Of a stretch of DNA of 64,000 nt, positions 27,817 to 37,364 are shown piece by piece; within the stretch, counting starts at the first letter, position 1; each line of letters opens with the position of its first letter. The position numbers were made by a program, and so were the translations under genes. The DNA is taken from contig WYDT01000002.1 of the NCBI GenBank assembly GCA_013122435.1, positions 372,001 through 436,000 on the forward strand, given 5' to 3'. This DNA is from Chloroflexi bacterium AL-N1. Its GTDB lineage: Bacteria; Chloroflexota; Chloroflexia; Chloroflexales; Roseiflexaceae. Below the pieces are notes generated by a model. It ran no database searches. It saw only the letters and a program-made list of their open reading frames with translations, and was not told the DNA's origin.

Positions 27817-28059
27817 ACCTCTCGGCTTTGAGTTTTTGATTTCGTGGTCGAAATGTCGTAGTACAACGTTCTTCGATTGTCCGTATAAGTGTATGTGTTT
27901 TGTACGGGGGACCTGGTAATGTGCGTATCGTAGCAGATAGGCACCGTCTTCAAGTTAAGAGTTTAAGATTGAACGTTAAGACTTCGGGACTAGACGAGCC
28001 TGTTTGTGCACTTGAACTGGCGATAATGGTGAAATTAAGGTGAAAGGCTGGCCCTGCCA

Positions 28060-28075
28060 TCCTTGCTAGCAAGGA
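28060..28075. promoter_or_regulatory. perfect 16-bp palindrome upstream of the permease
   Basis: TCCTTGCTAGCAAGGA is its own reverse complement with no loop, which favours a protein-binding site over a terminator. It sits 14 bases beyond the glcDE stop and about 245 bases before the permease start. Confidence 0.45.
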
Positions 28076-28088
28076 CCCTTCTACTCCA

Positions 28089-30827
28089 TCACACTGGCAA
28101 ACGACCTGGATTGAGCGTATGTGCTGGATCAAATTGCTGCTTGATCGCTTGCATCAGGTCGACACTGATCGGTGGTTTGCCCCACACCGCTATACCTGCC
28201 TTATAGGGCAAGCCGCAAGCAAGTATGTGGCTATGCCCCCAGCGCTGTGTTAGGGTATGCTGTAGAGTGTTGAGTGCTTCTGCCCGAATTCGCAGGCGTG
28301 CATAGACAATGCCGATCTGTGTGCGAGCATTGATTGCTGCTACTGTGCCATGTTCGCGTGCTTGTGTTGTAAGATGTTCCAGCGCTTCATTGAGATCAGT
28401 CGGGTTCACGACCAGACGCAGCACCATTTCATCTTCTGATAGGTCGTGTGTTGCCGCCAGTTGAGCAAGCTGTTGCCAGAACGCGCTGTCGCCAGTAAGG
28501 TTATGAATGGATATAGTGTGATGTTGTACGGCCAGTGCGCGAATGTCATGTACGTGTCGTGTGCATGCCGCAGCAACATCCTCAACACGCATGGCCAGAC
28601 CATGGGCATCATCCTGTCCCAGAGCGCGGAGGGCGCCCTGATCGAGATATTCAATAGCGGTAGGAGTCAACTGCGTCGCCGCCAGATCACGTGCCATTGC
28701 CAGGGCCTGTTCGCGACTTGCAAAAGTTGCCAGTATGGTGGTGGTCAGTGGTGGCTGCGGGAGTGTACGCACTGTGACGCTCGTGATGATGCCAAGGGTG
28801 CCGTGGCTACCGTGAAACAGCTTGACCATATCGTAGCCACTGACATTCTTCACCACCTGCCCACCACAGCGAATGCGCGTGCCATCAACCTCAATCACGG
28901 TGAGACCGACCATCAGATCGCGCAGTGTTCCATACCTCAGCCGTCGTGGGCCTTCCGCTGCCGTAGCAACCAGCCCACCTATTGTTGCCTGCTCAGGCGA
29001 TGCTACTTCGAGTGGGAACATCTGTCCGTGTTCAGCCACAATGCGTTGCAACTCGTCGAGTGTCGTACCAGCGCCAACACGTATCACCAGATCGTCGGGG
29101 TCGTAGTGCTGGATGCCGGACAGCCGTCGTAGCACGATTACGACGTCGGGTGCAGCATTGAGTGTGCCGGAGCTTTGTTGTGTACCGCCACCCCAGAGTA
29201 CAACCACGGCCCCGGCGTGGTGGCACGCCCGCATCACTGCAGCCACTTGCGCCTCATCTCCGGGGAAGACCACCAGGCGTGGGGTATGGCCGTGGATGAC
29301 ATACGGTGTAGTGGCCTCGTCACACAAAAGATGGTCACGACCAACGGCTGCTACCAATGCCTCTGCAAGGTTGCGGAGACCATTAATGCCATAGCTGCTG
29401 GCGATACGTTTGTGTCGTTGAGCAGCGCGTTCGAGCGGCAAGATATTGTCTGGGAAGATTTTGCCAGGATTCAGACGATCTTCTGGGTTGAAGACCGCAT
29501 ACAGTGCTGCCATGGCTTGTAGCTCATCTTCATTAAACATCTGTGCCAGAAAGTTTGCCTTCTCTGCGCCCACGCCATGTTCGCCTGTCACCGCACCGCC
29601 CTGCTCGATGCTCAGACGCAGTACTTCGGCACTGATGGCATGGGCACGTTCCACCTGGTCTGCGTTGTGTGGGTCGTAGAGCACCAGTGGATGGAGATTG
29701 CCGTCACCCGCGTGAAAGACGTTGGCAATTGGCATATCGTACTGCTTGCTCATGCGCTCGACTTGCTCCATCATGTAGGGAAGCCGGGTCCGTGGCACAG
29801 CCGTGTCAACCAGATAGTACGCTGGCGCAAAGCAACCAAAGGCAGTGAAGGCGCTCTTCCGTGCTGCCCACACGCGTTCTTGCTCCTCAGGCGTGCGTGC
29901 TGGTTGCACCTGGATCGCGCCGTGTGTATGGCAGATGACCACGATGGCGTCGAGGAGCCCATCGAGCGCTTCCACCACGCCATCAACCTCGATGATCAGT
30001 GCAGCATCGGCGGTGTCGGGCAGGTCAAAGCCATGGGTGATGTTGACCGCCTGAATCGTTGTTCGATCCATCACCTCCAGCGCGGTGGGGAGATACCCCG
30101 CCGCAATGACCGCACTCACGGTCTCACTGGCCTGTACCATGGTCGGAAAGAGCGCCAACACCACACGTTTGTCTTCCGGCAGTCGTGTGATTCGCACGAG
30201 TGCCCGGGTCGCCACACCAAAAGTTCCTTCGCTTCCCACCACAATGCCGGTGAGGTCATAACCAGCCGCGTCTTGCAGTCCGTCACTCGTCCAGATCGTA
30301 CGTCCATCGTGCAGAACCAACTCAATCGCCAGGATGTGATTGCTGGTCACCCCATATTTCAGACAGCGTGGCCCTCCACTATTATTGGCGATATTGCCGC
30401 CAATGGTACACATCTGCCACGAAGCCGGATCGGGCGCATAGAAGTAGCCGTCGGGTGCCAGTCGTTGGGAGAGATCGTAGTTGATCAGGCCAGTTTGCAC
30501 AAGGGCCTGTCGGTTTGGCAGGTCGATGTCGTAGATGTCGGTCATATGTGAAGTGGCGATGACCATACCACCGTCCTGATGTGGCCGGGCGCCACCAGCC
30601 AGTCCAGTGCCTGCACCACGTACCACTACCGGCAGGCCATAGTGTGCGGCAAGTTTAAGGGCCGACTCGACCTGTTCGCTGGTACGCGCAAGGACGGCTA
30701 CCGTGGGTGGCATCGGGACGACCGTCGTCCAGTCTGCGCCATATTGCAAAAGATCGTCGGGATTGTCGACGATGTTGTCAGAGCCAACTGTGCGTTGAAG
30801 CTCGTCAATGAGCTGTGTTCGATCCAT
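28089..30827 (-). CDS. fused glycolate oxidase GlcD-GlcE
   Basis: A 912-residue protein joining two FAD-linked oxidases of the vanillyl-alcohol oxidase fold. Residues 1-465 match GlcD (FAD loop RGAGTGLAGGARP at 70-82, HAGDGNLHP at 372-380, GEHGVG at 415-420, end motif LNPGKIFP). Residues about 485-912 match GlcE (WGGGTQQSSG, GGLVATAAEGPRRLRYGT, end motif LNPGR). ATG 30827 has AGGAG eight bases before it. In E. coli these are separate subunits working with iron-sulfur GlcF; no glcF is in the window. It converts glycolate (or D-lactate) to the 2-oxoacid feeding Gcl upstream. Confidence 0.88.
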   Translation of the reverse strand: MDRTQLIDELQRTVGSDNIVDNPDDLLQYGADWTTVVPMPPTVAVLARTSEQVESALKLAAHYGLPVVVRGAGTGLAGGARPHQDGGMVIATSHMTDIYDIDLPNRQALVQTGLINYDLSQRLAPDGYFYAPDPASWQMCTIGGNIANNSGGPRCLKYGVTSNHILAIELVLHDGRTIWTSDGLQDAAGYDLTGIVVGSEGTFGVATRALVRITRLPEDKRVVLALFPTMVQASETVSAVIAAGYLPTALEVMDRTTIQAVNITHGFDLPDTADAALIIEVDGVVEALDGLLDAIVVICHTHGAIQVQPARTPEEQERVWAARKSAFTAFGCFAPAYYLVDTAVPRTRLPYMMEQVERMSKQYDMPIANVFHAGDGNLHPLVLYDPHNADQVERAHAISAEVLRLSIEQGGAVTGEHGVGAEKANFLAQMFNEDELQAMAALYAVFNPEDRLNPGKIFPDNILPLERAAQRHKRIASSYGINGLRNLAEALVAAVGRDHLLCDEATTPYVIHGHTPRLVVFPGDEAQVAAVMRACHHAGAVVVLWGGGTQQSSGTLNAAPDVVIVLRRLSGIQHYDPDDLVIRVGAGTTLDELQRIVAEHGQMFPLEVASPEQATIGGLVATAAEGPRRLRYGTLRDLMVGLTVIEVDGTRIRCGGQVVKNVSGYDMVKLFHGSHGTLGIITSVTVRTLPQPPLTTTILATFASREQALAMARDLAATQLTPTAIEYLDQGALRALGQDDAHGLAMRVEDVAAACTRHVHDIRALAVQHHTISIHNLTGDSAFWQQLAQLAATHDLSEDEMVLRLVVNPTDLNEALEHLTTQAREHGTVAAINARTQIGIVYARLRIRAEALNTLQHTLTQRWGHSHILACGLPYKAGIAVWGKPPISVDLMQAIKQQFDPAHTLNPGRLPV

Positions 30828-30925
30828 CGTTGGTGCTCCTTGTGTCGTGTTTGGGTATGTGACCGTCGGTACATGGGCCAGCGTAGGTGCGTGATGTACC
30901 CGCGCACCTACAGCGACGGCAAGTG

Positions 30926-32668
30926 TTATGCCGAGACCAGTTCGGTTGCACTTTCTTCGGGCAAGGGGTGCCATTCTTTGATAGCGTTGATGGCCGGCCC
31001 CATTGCGGCGTTCTCCACACGCTCGGTGATGACTTCGACCAGCACAGGCAGCCGTTGATCGTTCGATGTCTGCACCGCCCACGCCAACGCTTCCTGAATT
31101 TTGCCTGGCTCCGTCACCCGTCGAGCGAGGCCACCCAGCCCCTCCATCACCTTGCAGTGATCAATACCAATGTCGTTGCCGTCGTGTGTCTCATATCCCA
31201 GCTCGACCTGGTAGTTCATCTGGTAGGGCAGTTCAGCCTGGCGAATCAAACCCATGTAGCAGTTGTTGATCATCACCAGCACGAATGGCACGCGATACTG
31301 TGATGCCACAGCGACCTCTTCCATCAGAAACTGGAATGAGTAATCGCCGACGACACCTACAATCTGTTTTTCGGGCCATGCCATCTTGACGCCGATACAT
31401 GCGGGAACTTCCCAGCCCAGCGGCCCGGCCTGCCCACAGACCATATAGTGGCGTGGCTTGTAGGTTGTTTGGAACTGGCCCGACCAGATCTGGTACAGAC
31501 CGATGGCTGTTACGAACACAGTGTCGGGATCAAAGAATTGATTGAGTTCGCGAAAGACCCGTGGCGCCTTGATCGGCACCTCATCAAAGTCATCACGTCG
31601 TTGTAATGAGCCCTTGAGTTCCTGCACCCGCTCTGACCACGCGTGTGGTTGGCGTGCTGGTGTCATCGCCTGTGCCTGTGTCAGCAGTGCCTGGAGCGCC
31701 AGCCGTGCATCGGCAACAATGCCCAGATCTGGCTCAAACACCTTGCCAAGCTGCGTTGGTTCAATATCAATATGGATGAACTTACGGTCGCTGCGGTACA
31801 CATCAACTGCTCCGGTATGCCGATCCGCGAAACGGGCACCCACGGCGAGGATGCAATCACTCTCGAGGAAGATGGCGTTTGCAAAGCGCTGTTGGGTCTG
31901 AATACCGACGATCCCGGCATACAGCGGATGATCTTCTGGGAAGGCGCCTTTACCCATCAGCGTTGGTGTTACCGGAATTTGGAGGTATTCGGCCAGTGCT
32001 GCCAGTGCTGGTGCAGCGTTGGCCAGAATGATCCCGCCACCTGCGAGAATCATCGGTCGTTCGGCAGCTATTAACATCTCAACGGCTTTACGAATACGGG
32101 CGTTGTTGGGTTCCGGGCGTGCTACCGACAGTGGTTCATCAAAGGCTGGCTCGTACTCGATTTCTTGCTTCTGCACATCAATCGGCAGATCAATCAATAT
32201 CGGGCCAGGGCGTCCTTCTCGGGCGATCTGAAAGGCTTTGCGGAAGATCCAGGGCATCTGGGCGGCTTCTTTCACCTGTACGGCCCATTTCGTCACCGGC
32301 TTGGCGATCTCCACAATATCGACGGCCTGAAATGCTTCTTTGTGGAGTACTGGACTCGCCGCCTGCCCCGTGATACAGATGATCGGGATCGAGTCGGCCA
32401 TAGCGGTGTACAGCCCGGTAATCATATTGGTGCCTGCTGGGCCTGAGGTGCCGATGGAAACCCCGACGTTGCCAGTGGCGCGGGCATAGCCGTCGGCGGC
32501 GTGCGTACCACCCTCTTCGTGGCGCACAATCAAATGTTCGATTGTGCCAGCCTCGCGCATGGCATCGTACAACGGCAGAATGGCGGCTCCCGGTACTCCA
32601 AAGACATGTGTTACCCCTTCGTTCTCCATGAGCTTAACAATAGCATCCATAACTTTCATGCGTGGCAT
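30926..32668 (-). CDS. gcl: glyoxylate carboligase (tartronate-semialdehyde synthase)
   Basis: A 580-residue thiamine-diphosphate enzyme that aligns throughout with E. coli Gcl as I recall it (TSGPAGTNMITGLYTA, HKEAFQAVDIVEIAKPV, PTLMGKGAFPEDHPL, CGQAGPLGWEVPA, ThDP site GDYSFQFLMEE...NN). It condenses two glyoxylates to tartronate semialdehyde and CO2. Residue 51, which is Val in characterised Gcl in place of the usual ThDP glutamate, is Glu here (RHEEGGTH, codon GAA). GGGAG precedes ATG 32668. It lies 13 bases after garR in the operon. Acetolactate synthase is an alternative but fits less well. Confidence 0.87.
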   Translation of the reverse strand: MPRMKVMDAIVKLMENEGVTHVFGVPGAAILPLYDAMREAGTIEHLIVRHEEGGTHAADGYARATGNVGVSIGTSGPAGTNMITGLYTAMADSIPIICITGQAASPVLHKEAFQAVDIVEIAKPVTKWAVQVKEAAQMPWIFRKAFQIAREGRPGPILIDLPIDVQKQEIEYEPAFDEPLSVARPEPNNARIRKAVEMLIAAERPMILAGGGIILANAAPALAALAEYLQIPVTPTLMGKGAFPEDHPLYAGIVGIQTQQRFANAIFLESDCILAVGARFADRHTGAVDVYRSDRKFIHIDIEPTQLGKVFEPDLGIVADARLALQALLTQAQAMTPARQPHAWSERVQELKGSLQRRDDFDEVPIKAPRVFRELNQFFDPDTVFVTAIGLYQIWSGQFQTTYKPRHYMVCGQAGPLGWEVPACIGVKMAWPEKQIVGVVGDYSFQFLMEEVAVASQYRVPFVLVMINNCYMGLIRQAELPYQMNYQVELGYETHDGNDIGIDHCKVMEGLGGLARRVTEPGKIQEALAWAVQTSNDQRLPVLVEVITERVENAAMGPAINAIKEWHPLPEESATELVSA

Positions 32669-32681
32669 AACATGCTCCCTT

Positions 32682-33578
32682 CTAGGCTTTTTGCATTAAT
32701 GAATGGTTCGAGAGTTGTTCAACAACGGTGAGCAGTGCGGAGTGATCGAGGTCGCCGCCGCCGCCTTCGATCAGCGCGGTAAAGAGTTGGTCGACCAGCG
32801 TGGTCATCGGTAGCACCACACCATATGTCTGTGCGGTCTGGGTGATAATGCGTAAGTCCTTCTGGTGTAGTCGGGCTTTGAAGCCTGGCTCAAAGTGATG
32901 TTCAATCATGGTGGGGCCGCGCATATCCATCACGCGACTCTGTGCCAGACCACCGCCAAGCACCTTGAGAATAATCTCTGGCTGCACACCAGCCTTTGAG
33001 CCCAGCACCAGCGCTTCGGAGACGGCCTGGATCGTCAATGCGACGGCGACCTGATTGCATGCTTTGACGGTCTGGCCAGCGCCACTTGGCCCACAGTGTG
33101 TGATCGTTTTGCCCAGCGCCTCGAACACTGGCAGTGCACGCTCGAAGTCTTCGACAGAGCCGCCAACCATGATGGAAAGCGTTCCTGCAATAGCACCCTT
33201 GTCGCCACCACTTACGGGCGCGTCGAGCGTGTGTACACCACGCTGGTGGGCTTCGTCGGTGACTCGTTGGGCGACCGCCGGAGCGATGGTGCTCATATCG
33301 ATGACCAGTAAACCCTCGCGAGCACCAGCCAGAATGCCGTCTTGTCCCAACATCACACTTTCGACATCGGGTGAGTCGGGTAGCATCGTGATGACGATAT
33401 CGCTCTGGCTGGCCACATCGGCCACAGAAGCGCCGGCGGTTGCGCCTGCTGCGACCAGCTCGGCGATGGCTGGGCGGCTGCGGTTAAAGACGGTGAGTGC
33501 ATAGCCCGCCTTGAGCAGGTTGAGGGCCATTGGCTTTCCCATAATGCCAAGGCCAATAAATCCAATATTTTGCGCCAT
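32682..33578 (-). CDS. garR: tartronate semialdehyde reductase (2-hydroxy-3-oxopropionate reductase)
   Basis: A 298-residue beta-hydroxyacid dehydrogenase: NAD(P)-binding GFIGLGIMGKPMALNLLKAG at the N-terminus, substrate-binding DAPVSGGDKGAIAGTLSIMVGG, and catalytic lysine in GQTVKACNQ. It reduces the product of Gcl to D-glycerate. ATG 33578 is preceded by GGAGG at six bases, clearly better than upstream codons. Order hyi-garR-gcl on one strand is the normal glycerate-pathway arrangement. No glycerate kinase gene is in the window. Confidence 0.92.
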   Translation of the reverse strand: MAQNIGFIGLGIMGKPMALNLLKAGYALTVFNRSRPAIAELVAAGATAGASVADVASQSDIVITMLPDSPDVESVMLGQDGILAGAREGLLVIDMSTIAPAVAQRVTDEAHQRGVHTLDAPVSGGDKGAIAGTLSIMVGGSVEDFERALPVFEALGKTITHCGPSGAGQTVKACNQVAVALTIQAVSEALVLGSKAGVQPEIILKVLGGGLAQSRVMDMRGPTMIEHHFEPGFKARLHQKDLRIITQTAQTYGVVLPMTTLVDQLFTALIEGGGGDLDHSALLTVVEQLSNHSLMQKA

Positions 33579-33717
33579 GGAAACCTCCAGAATAGTATCG
33601 TTTTTGGGCACACACTTATCCATGCCATCAGCGAGAGCTGTAGCCAATCACACGTGTACTATTGAGATCGTTAGATTATGTTTTTAGACGAATGAGTATT
33701 GACAACAAGCACAATGA

Positions 33718-34527
33718 TTACAATCGCAAAGACTCAACCGAAAGATTGCCACGTCGATCCTCAGGGAGCCACACAAAACTCGCCGCTGACGAATCTCTTG
33801 GTTTGTACTCAAGACCGATCATGCCGGTGTAGCCACTGTCAATAATGCTTTGCAGAATAAATGGATAGTTGAGTTCGCCCGTTCCTGGATGATGACGATC
33901 CGGCGAGTCGGCGATCTGGATGTGGCCAAAATGTGCACCATACTCGCGCATATTTGACACCACGTTCCCTTCCATCCGGTACATGTGATACACATCGTAC
34001 TGAAATACAAGGTTGGGTGCGCCTACTTGCTTAAGGAATGTGAGTGTCTCAAGGGTCTTGGTGAACATGTACGGGCCATTTTCCCAGGTATTGATTGCCT
34101 CAACAAGCACAGTGATTCCGGCGGCGTGGGCCTGTTCAGCAGCCCAGTGGAGATTCTCCTGCACACGTTGGAGTTGGGCTTCGCGCGATTCTTCCGGGTT
34201 CCATTTGCCTGCCAGGGCGTTGATTTTGGTGCATCCGAGCTGTTGGGCCAGCTCAATAGCGACGGGGACATTGGCACGGAACTGTGCCTGTCGCTCGGGA
34301 TCGTTGAGGAGGCCACGGTCGCCATTGGGCATGTCGCCTGCATCGAAGTTGAAGAGGGCGACCTGGAGTCCGGTGTCGCGGACACGCTGTGTGATTGCGT
34401 TGAGGTCTTCGCCCGTCGGCCACCAGAATTCAACCGCATCGAAGCCAAGTTTCGCCGCCTGATCAAATCGGTCGAGAAATGGGTATTCCTTAAGTAACAT
34501 TGAAATATTGACATCGAAGTGTAGCAT
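33718..34527 (-). CDS. hyi: hydroxypyruvate isomerase
   Basis: A 269-residue TIM-barrel protein of the xylose-isomerase-like AP-endonuclease-2 fold. The N-terminus MLHFDVNISMLLKEYPFLDRF and AVEFWWPTGEDL, the INALAGKW strand, the VEAINTWENGPYMF metal ligand Glu and GHIQIADSPDRHHPGTGE all fit Hyi. It interconverts hydroxypyruvate and tartronate semialdehyde. AGGAGG lies seven bases before the ATG. It is 71 bases from the IclR regulator and 139 from garR, in one operon by orientation. Confidence 0.9.
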   Translation of the reverse strand: MLHFDVNISMLLKEYPFLDRFDQAAKLGFDAVEFWWPTGEDLNAITQRVRDTGLQVALFNFDAGDMPNGDRGLLNDPERQAQFRANVPVAIELAQQLGCTKINALAGKWNPEESREAQLQRVQENLHWAAEQAHAAGITVLVEAINTWENGPYMFTKTLETLTFLKQVGAPNLVFQYDVYHMYRMEGNVVSNMREYGAHFGHIQIADSPDRHHPGTGELNYPFILQSIIDSGYTGMIGLEYKPRDSSAASFVWLPEDRRGNLSVESLRL

Positions 34528-34598
34528 AGGTAAACCTCCTTGTTACGCTTACTTCTATCATTTTTGTATGTGATGGCGACGAACCGCGTGAGATATCA

Positions 34599-35381
34599 CT
34601 ATGTACCCGTCGCCGTTTGGTAACCAAGTTCCACGCTGCAGCGGTCGGCCAGAGTGCGGATGTGTGGCCCCAACTCAATGGCGCGTTCACGATCAATCCG
34701 TGTAGTGGGACCAGAAATGCTGATTGCCGCAACACATGTGCGCGTGTGATCAAAGATCGGGGCGGCAACACAACAGACGCCTGCCTCACGTTCCTCATCA
34801 TCAATAGTAAAACCGATGCTGCGTGCTGCCACAATGTCCTCGCGCAGGTGCTCCGCCGATGTGATCGTTTTGGGCGTCCAGGCTTCCAGGTTGGTCGTTG
34901 CCAAGTAGCTGTCGAGCTGCTCGTTGGTGAAGCCTGAAAGCAGTGCTTTGCCGCTGCCTGTGCAGTAAAGCGGCACCTGCTGACCGACTTCGGTGAACAT
35001 GCGGACGAGCAACGGGCTTGAGATTTGTTCCACATACACGCCCATGTGGCCTCGTTGCATGACGAGATTGCTTGTTTCACCAGTCATCGATGTAAGCTCC
35101 TGTAAGATTGGTTTGGCGATGCGCTCCAGTTTGAAACGCTGATTGTGCGATGCTCGTGCGGCTATTTCTAATAATTTGGGACCAGGACCGTAGTGGCGTG
35201 TCTCCTGATCCTGAGCAGCGTACCCCCGTGCGATAAGCGAACCAAGCAGCCGATGTACCGTGCCGTGGGGTAGGTCAAGTGTTTCCCGTAATTCAGTCAA
35301 TGTCATATCATTTTCGGCTGTCGCCAGGAGTTCGAGAATGTCGAGAGTCCGTTCAACTGATTGAACCATAGTTCCTTCCAT
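34599..35381 (-). CDS. IclR family transcriptional regulator
   Basis: A 260-residue regulator with an N-terminal winged helix-turn-helix (about 20-68, MTLTELRETLDLPHGTVHRLL) and a GAF-like effector domain (about 80-255; GSGKALLSG, GFTIDDEEREAGVCCVAAPIFD). The nearest functional parallel is AllR, which senses glyoxylate and controls gcl-hyi-glxR. It is the first gene of the glycolate/glyoxylate operon. Two start codons are possible, ATG 35381 and ATG 35369; the second has GGAAGGA close before it. Confidence 0.88.
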   Translation of the reverse strand: MEGTMVQSVERTLDILELLATAENDMTLTELRETLDLPHGTVHRLLGSLIARGYAAQDQETRHYGPGPKLLEIAARASHNQRFKLERIAKPILQELTSMTGETSNLVMQRGHMGVYVEQISSPLLVRMFTEVGQQVPLYCTGSGKALLSGFTNEQLDSYLATTNLEAWTPKTITSAEHLREDIVAARSIGFTIDDEEREAGVCCVAAPIFDHTRTCVAAISISGPTTRIDRERAIELGPHIRTLADRCSVELGYQTATGT

Positions 35382-35413
35382 CAGAGTAATAATACGAATT
35401 ACAGTGATGAGAA

Positions 35414-35493
35414 ACTATACGGCGACTGCAACGCTACGTCAAGCAGTTTGATCTTAAATGTTCATATTATGGACTTAATGTTCATATTGTGGA
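35414..35493 (-). promoter_or_regulatory. operon promoter with two tandem IclR-type sites
   Basis: On the minus strand TTGACG (35442-35437), 17 bases, TATAGT (35419-35414). Upstream of the -35 are two copies of AATGTTCATATTRTGGA at 35457-35473 and 35477-35493, period 20 bases. The first holds a near-palindrome GTTCAT-ATT-ATGGAC. Spacing of two helical turns on one face fits an IclR tetramer. Confidence 0.7.
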
Positions 35494-36020
35494 TATAATA
35501 TAACAAAAAAAAGAAGGCGTGTCAAGGGGGAATTAGGAGTTAATGGTTAGGGAGGTGGAGGCTAGGGAGGGAGGGATGCGGTAGTGCGCGGGTCAGCCAT
35601 GCATGTACGAGGCTGGTTTGGTGGACGAGCTCCGCCCACCTACCAATCTCTGAGCCTCTGTATCACTGTGTCTCTGCGTTAAATCGTGGTGGGGTGATGG
35701 GGCTTAACCTGAAGTTGCTCTTGGGACGCATAGTAGCTGATCTTGAACGTTCAGCCATGCTGTAAGTCGGCGGCTTCCAGTCACTGAAGTGGGTAGCAGC
35801 GGTTTGCCACCGCCATAGGTGTTGTGTGATGATAGATCGGCGGCTGGAAGCCGCCACTACCTCGTGAGAGTAACGGCAATTTGGGATTGTTATGTTACCA
35901 TGGTAGAGTAGGACATCGGCGTTTTGTGTAGTATATTCATCTGCCCGTGTTTGATATGATTTGTGATATGTCTTTGGTGGATGTCTCATCTCTGTGGAAT
36001 TAGTCTATTAGGAGGGCTTG
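35494..36020. other. non-coding region with REP-like palindromes
   Basis: No credible gene. At 35769-35780 GGCGGCTTCCAG, at about 35799-35813 GCGGTTTGCCACCGC and at 35839-35855 GGCGGCT-GGA-AGCCGCC form a cluster of GC-rich hairpins like REP elements. Near 35653-35683 is a phrase ending CTGTGTCTCTGCGTT whose reverse complement (ACACAGAGACGCAGAG) recurs near 38752. Confidence 0.5.
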
Positions 36021-36566
36021 ATGCAACGAACGATGTGTGGTGCTATGATGGAGTAGCCTCGTGTTGGGGCTCATGGGTGTTTCACCGACAGTCGTGCATG
36101 CACAGGACCCGCCGATCCGCCCGACACTGGCCCTGGTTCCGACCGAAGTAGTGGCAACACCACACCAACAAGCGATAATGATGATGACGATGACAGCGAT
36201 GAGGTAATCCGCACAGGCCGCATCACCGACACCGTCATTGATACGACGACCGACGACACAACGGAAGGCATAACAGTTCAGGTAGGCGATGAATTGGCCA
36301 CTACTGACAGTTATGGCAACTACATTATTGTGGATGCTGCTCCGGGTGATTACACCATCATGTTATAACTGACGGAAGCACAAGGTATCTCAGCACAGGA
36401 TATGGTGCTGGTTGAACTGGCAGCAGACGAGACGGTGGTGCAGCATTTAGCATTTCGTAGTCAGGTAGAACCAACTGCAGTACCAACGACACCTGTTCCC
36501 ACAACAACAGCCGTCGTAGCGGAACTCCCCAACACCTCGTGCGCCCCCAATCAGGCACACAAGTAG
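36021..36566 (+). pseudogene. broken secreted-protein gene
   Basis: Begins with AGGAGG and ATG 36021, then reads MQRTMCGAMME and stops. In another frame a signal-like stretch (LVLGLMGVSPTVVHAQ) continues, and in a third an Asp-rich region and a carboxypeptidase-regulatory-like strand set (VQVGDELATTDSYGNYIIVDAAPGDYTI) run into an in-frame TAA at 36366-36368, after which GISAQDMVLVELAADE and a Pro/Thr linker to ELPNTS are still readable. At least two frameshifts and one nonsense codon are needed, so the gene is dead. The intact form was probably a surface protein with a Pro/Thr stalk. Confidence 0.65.
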
Positions 36567-36724
36567 GCTCCTGATCAATGTACCGACGTGACACCCCGGC
36601 TCGCATGTACCACCAGACGCGTGTCCCACGAGGCCATCAAGTGCCCATGGCTACAACCGAGAGTGTCCAACGCCCGTTCGTTGCACGACCAGCTGTGTGG
36701 TGTCACCGCAGTGGAGGTGGCGGT

Positions 36725-37047
36725 ATGAACACGCTGTGTCAAGGCTTGAACCTGACAAGCTTACCTGCCCAGTTACCAACCTTGGTTGAAGTAGCCCGCC
36801 AGCAGCAATGCTCCTATGCAGCGTTCCTCCAATGCGTATTAACGGCAGAACTGACCGCACGGCACCAGCGAGATCAACGCCGTCGCCTGCGAGCAGCACG
36901 GTTGGAACGATTTGATTCTCGTTTTCAGCCGCGTGTCTGCGAACGGTTGATAACCGAATTAGTGAGCCTGCAGTTTCTGGAGACGGCGACCAATGTGGTG
37001 TGCTAGGACCACCGGGGGTGGAGAAAACGCATCTGGCGTGTGGATGA
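36725..37047 (+). pseudogene. IS21-family IstB remnant
   Basis: From ATG 36725 (GGAGG upstream) the product MNTLCQGLNLTSLPAQLPTL...YAAFLQ--LTAELTARHQRDQRRRLRAARL matches the N-terminal region of IstB ATPase helpers of IS21 elements. At about 37004 the frame shifts; in the next frame the Walker A region is readable as GPPGVEKTHLA, with Glu where Gly is expected, before a TGA at 37045. The rest of IstB and any IstA are not recognisable. Confidence 0.65.
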
Positions 37048-37364
37048 GGGGTCTTGCCACTATGCTGCAGAATGTCTTGCATTGTGGCAAGCGCCACGAC
37101 ACATTTCTCTTGCGGCTTCCAAGGGTCCAGCATCTTGATCGGGTGCGGGGTGTGGCGGCCTACCCCATAAGCACCCACCTAACCTTTCGGCAACACCGAG
37201 ACGTCCCGTAGGTGCAGGGATCGCCCCTGCACCTCACCCCTGGCCGCTTCTCAAACAGGTAAGAGCGAGGTGCTGCGTGTAGCCCCGCCACACCGAGATA
37301 AACCCATCGGGGTTGTTGGGCTCAACGTACTCGCGTCGCCAATCAGTACCGCGAGCAGCAGGGT

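Noticed and set aside
30828..31082. Upstream extension of the fused glycolate oxidase
   Set aside because: The extra residues overlap the gcl 3' end and have no protein-like composition; ATG 30827 has a good ribosome site.
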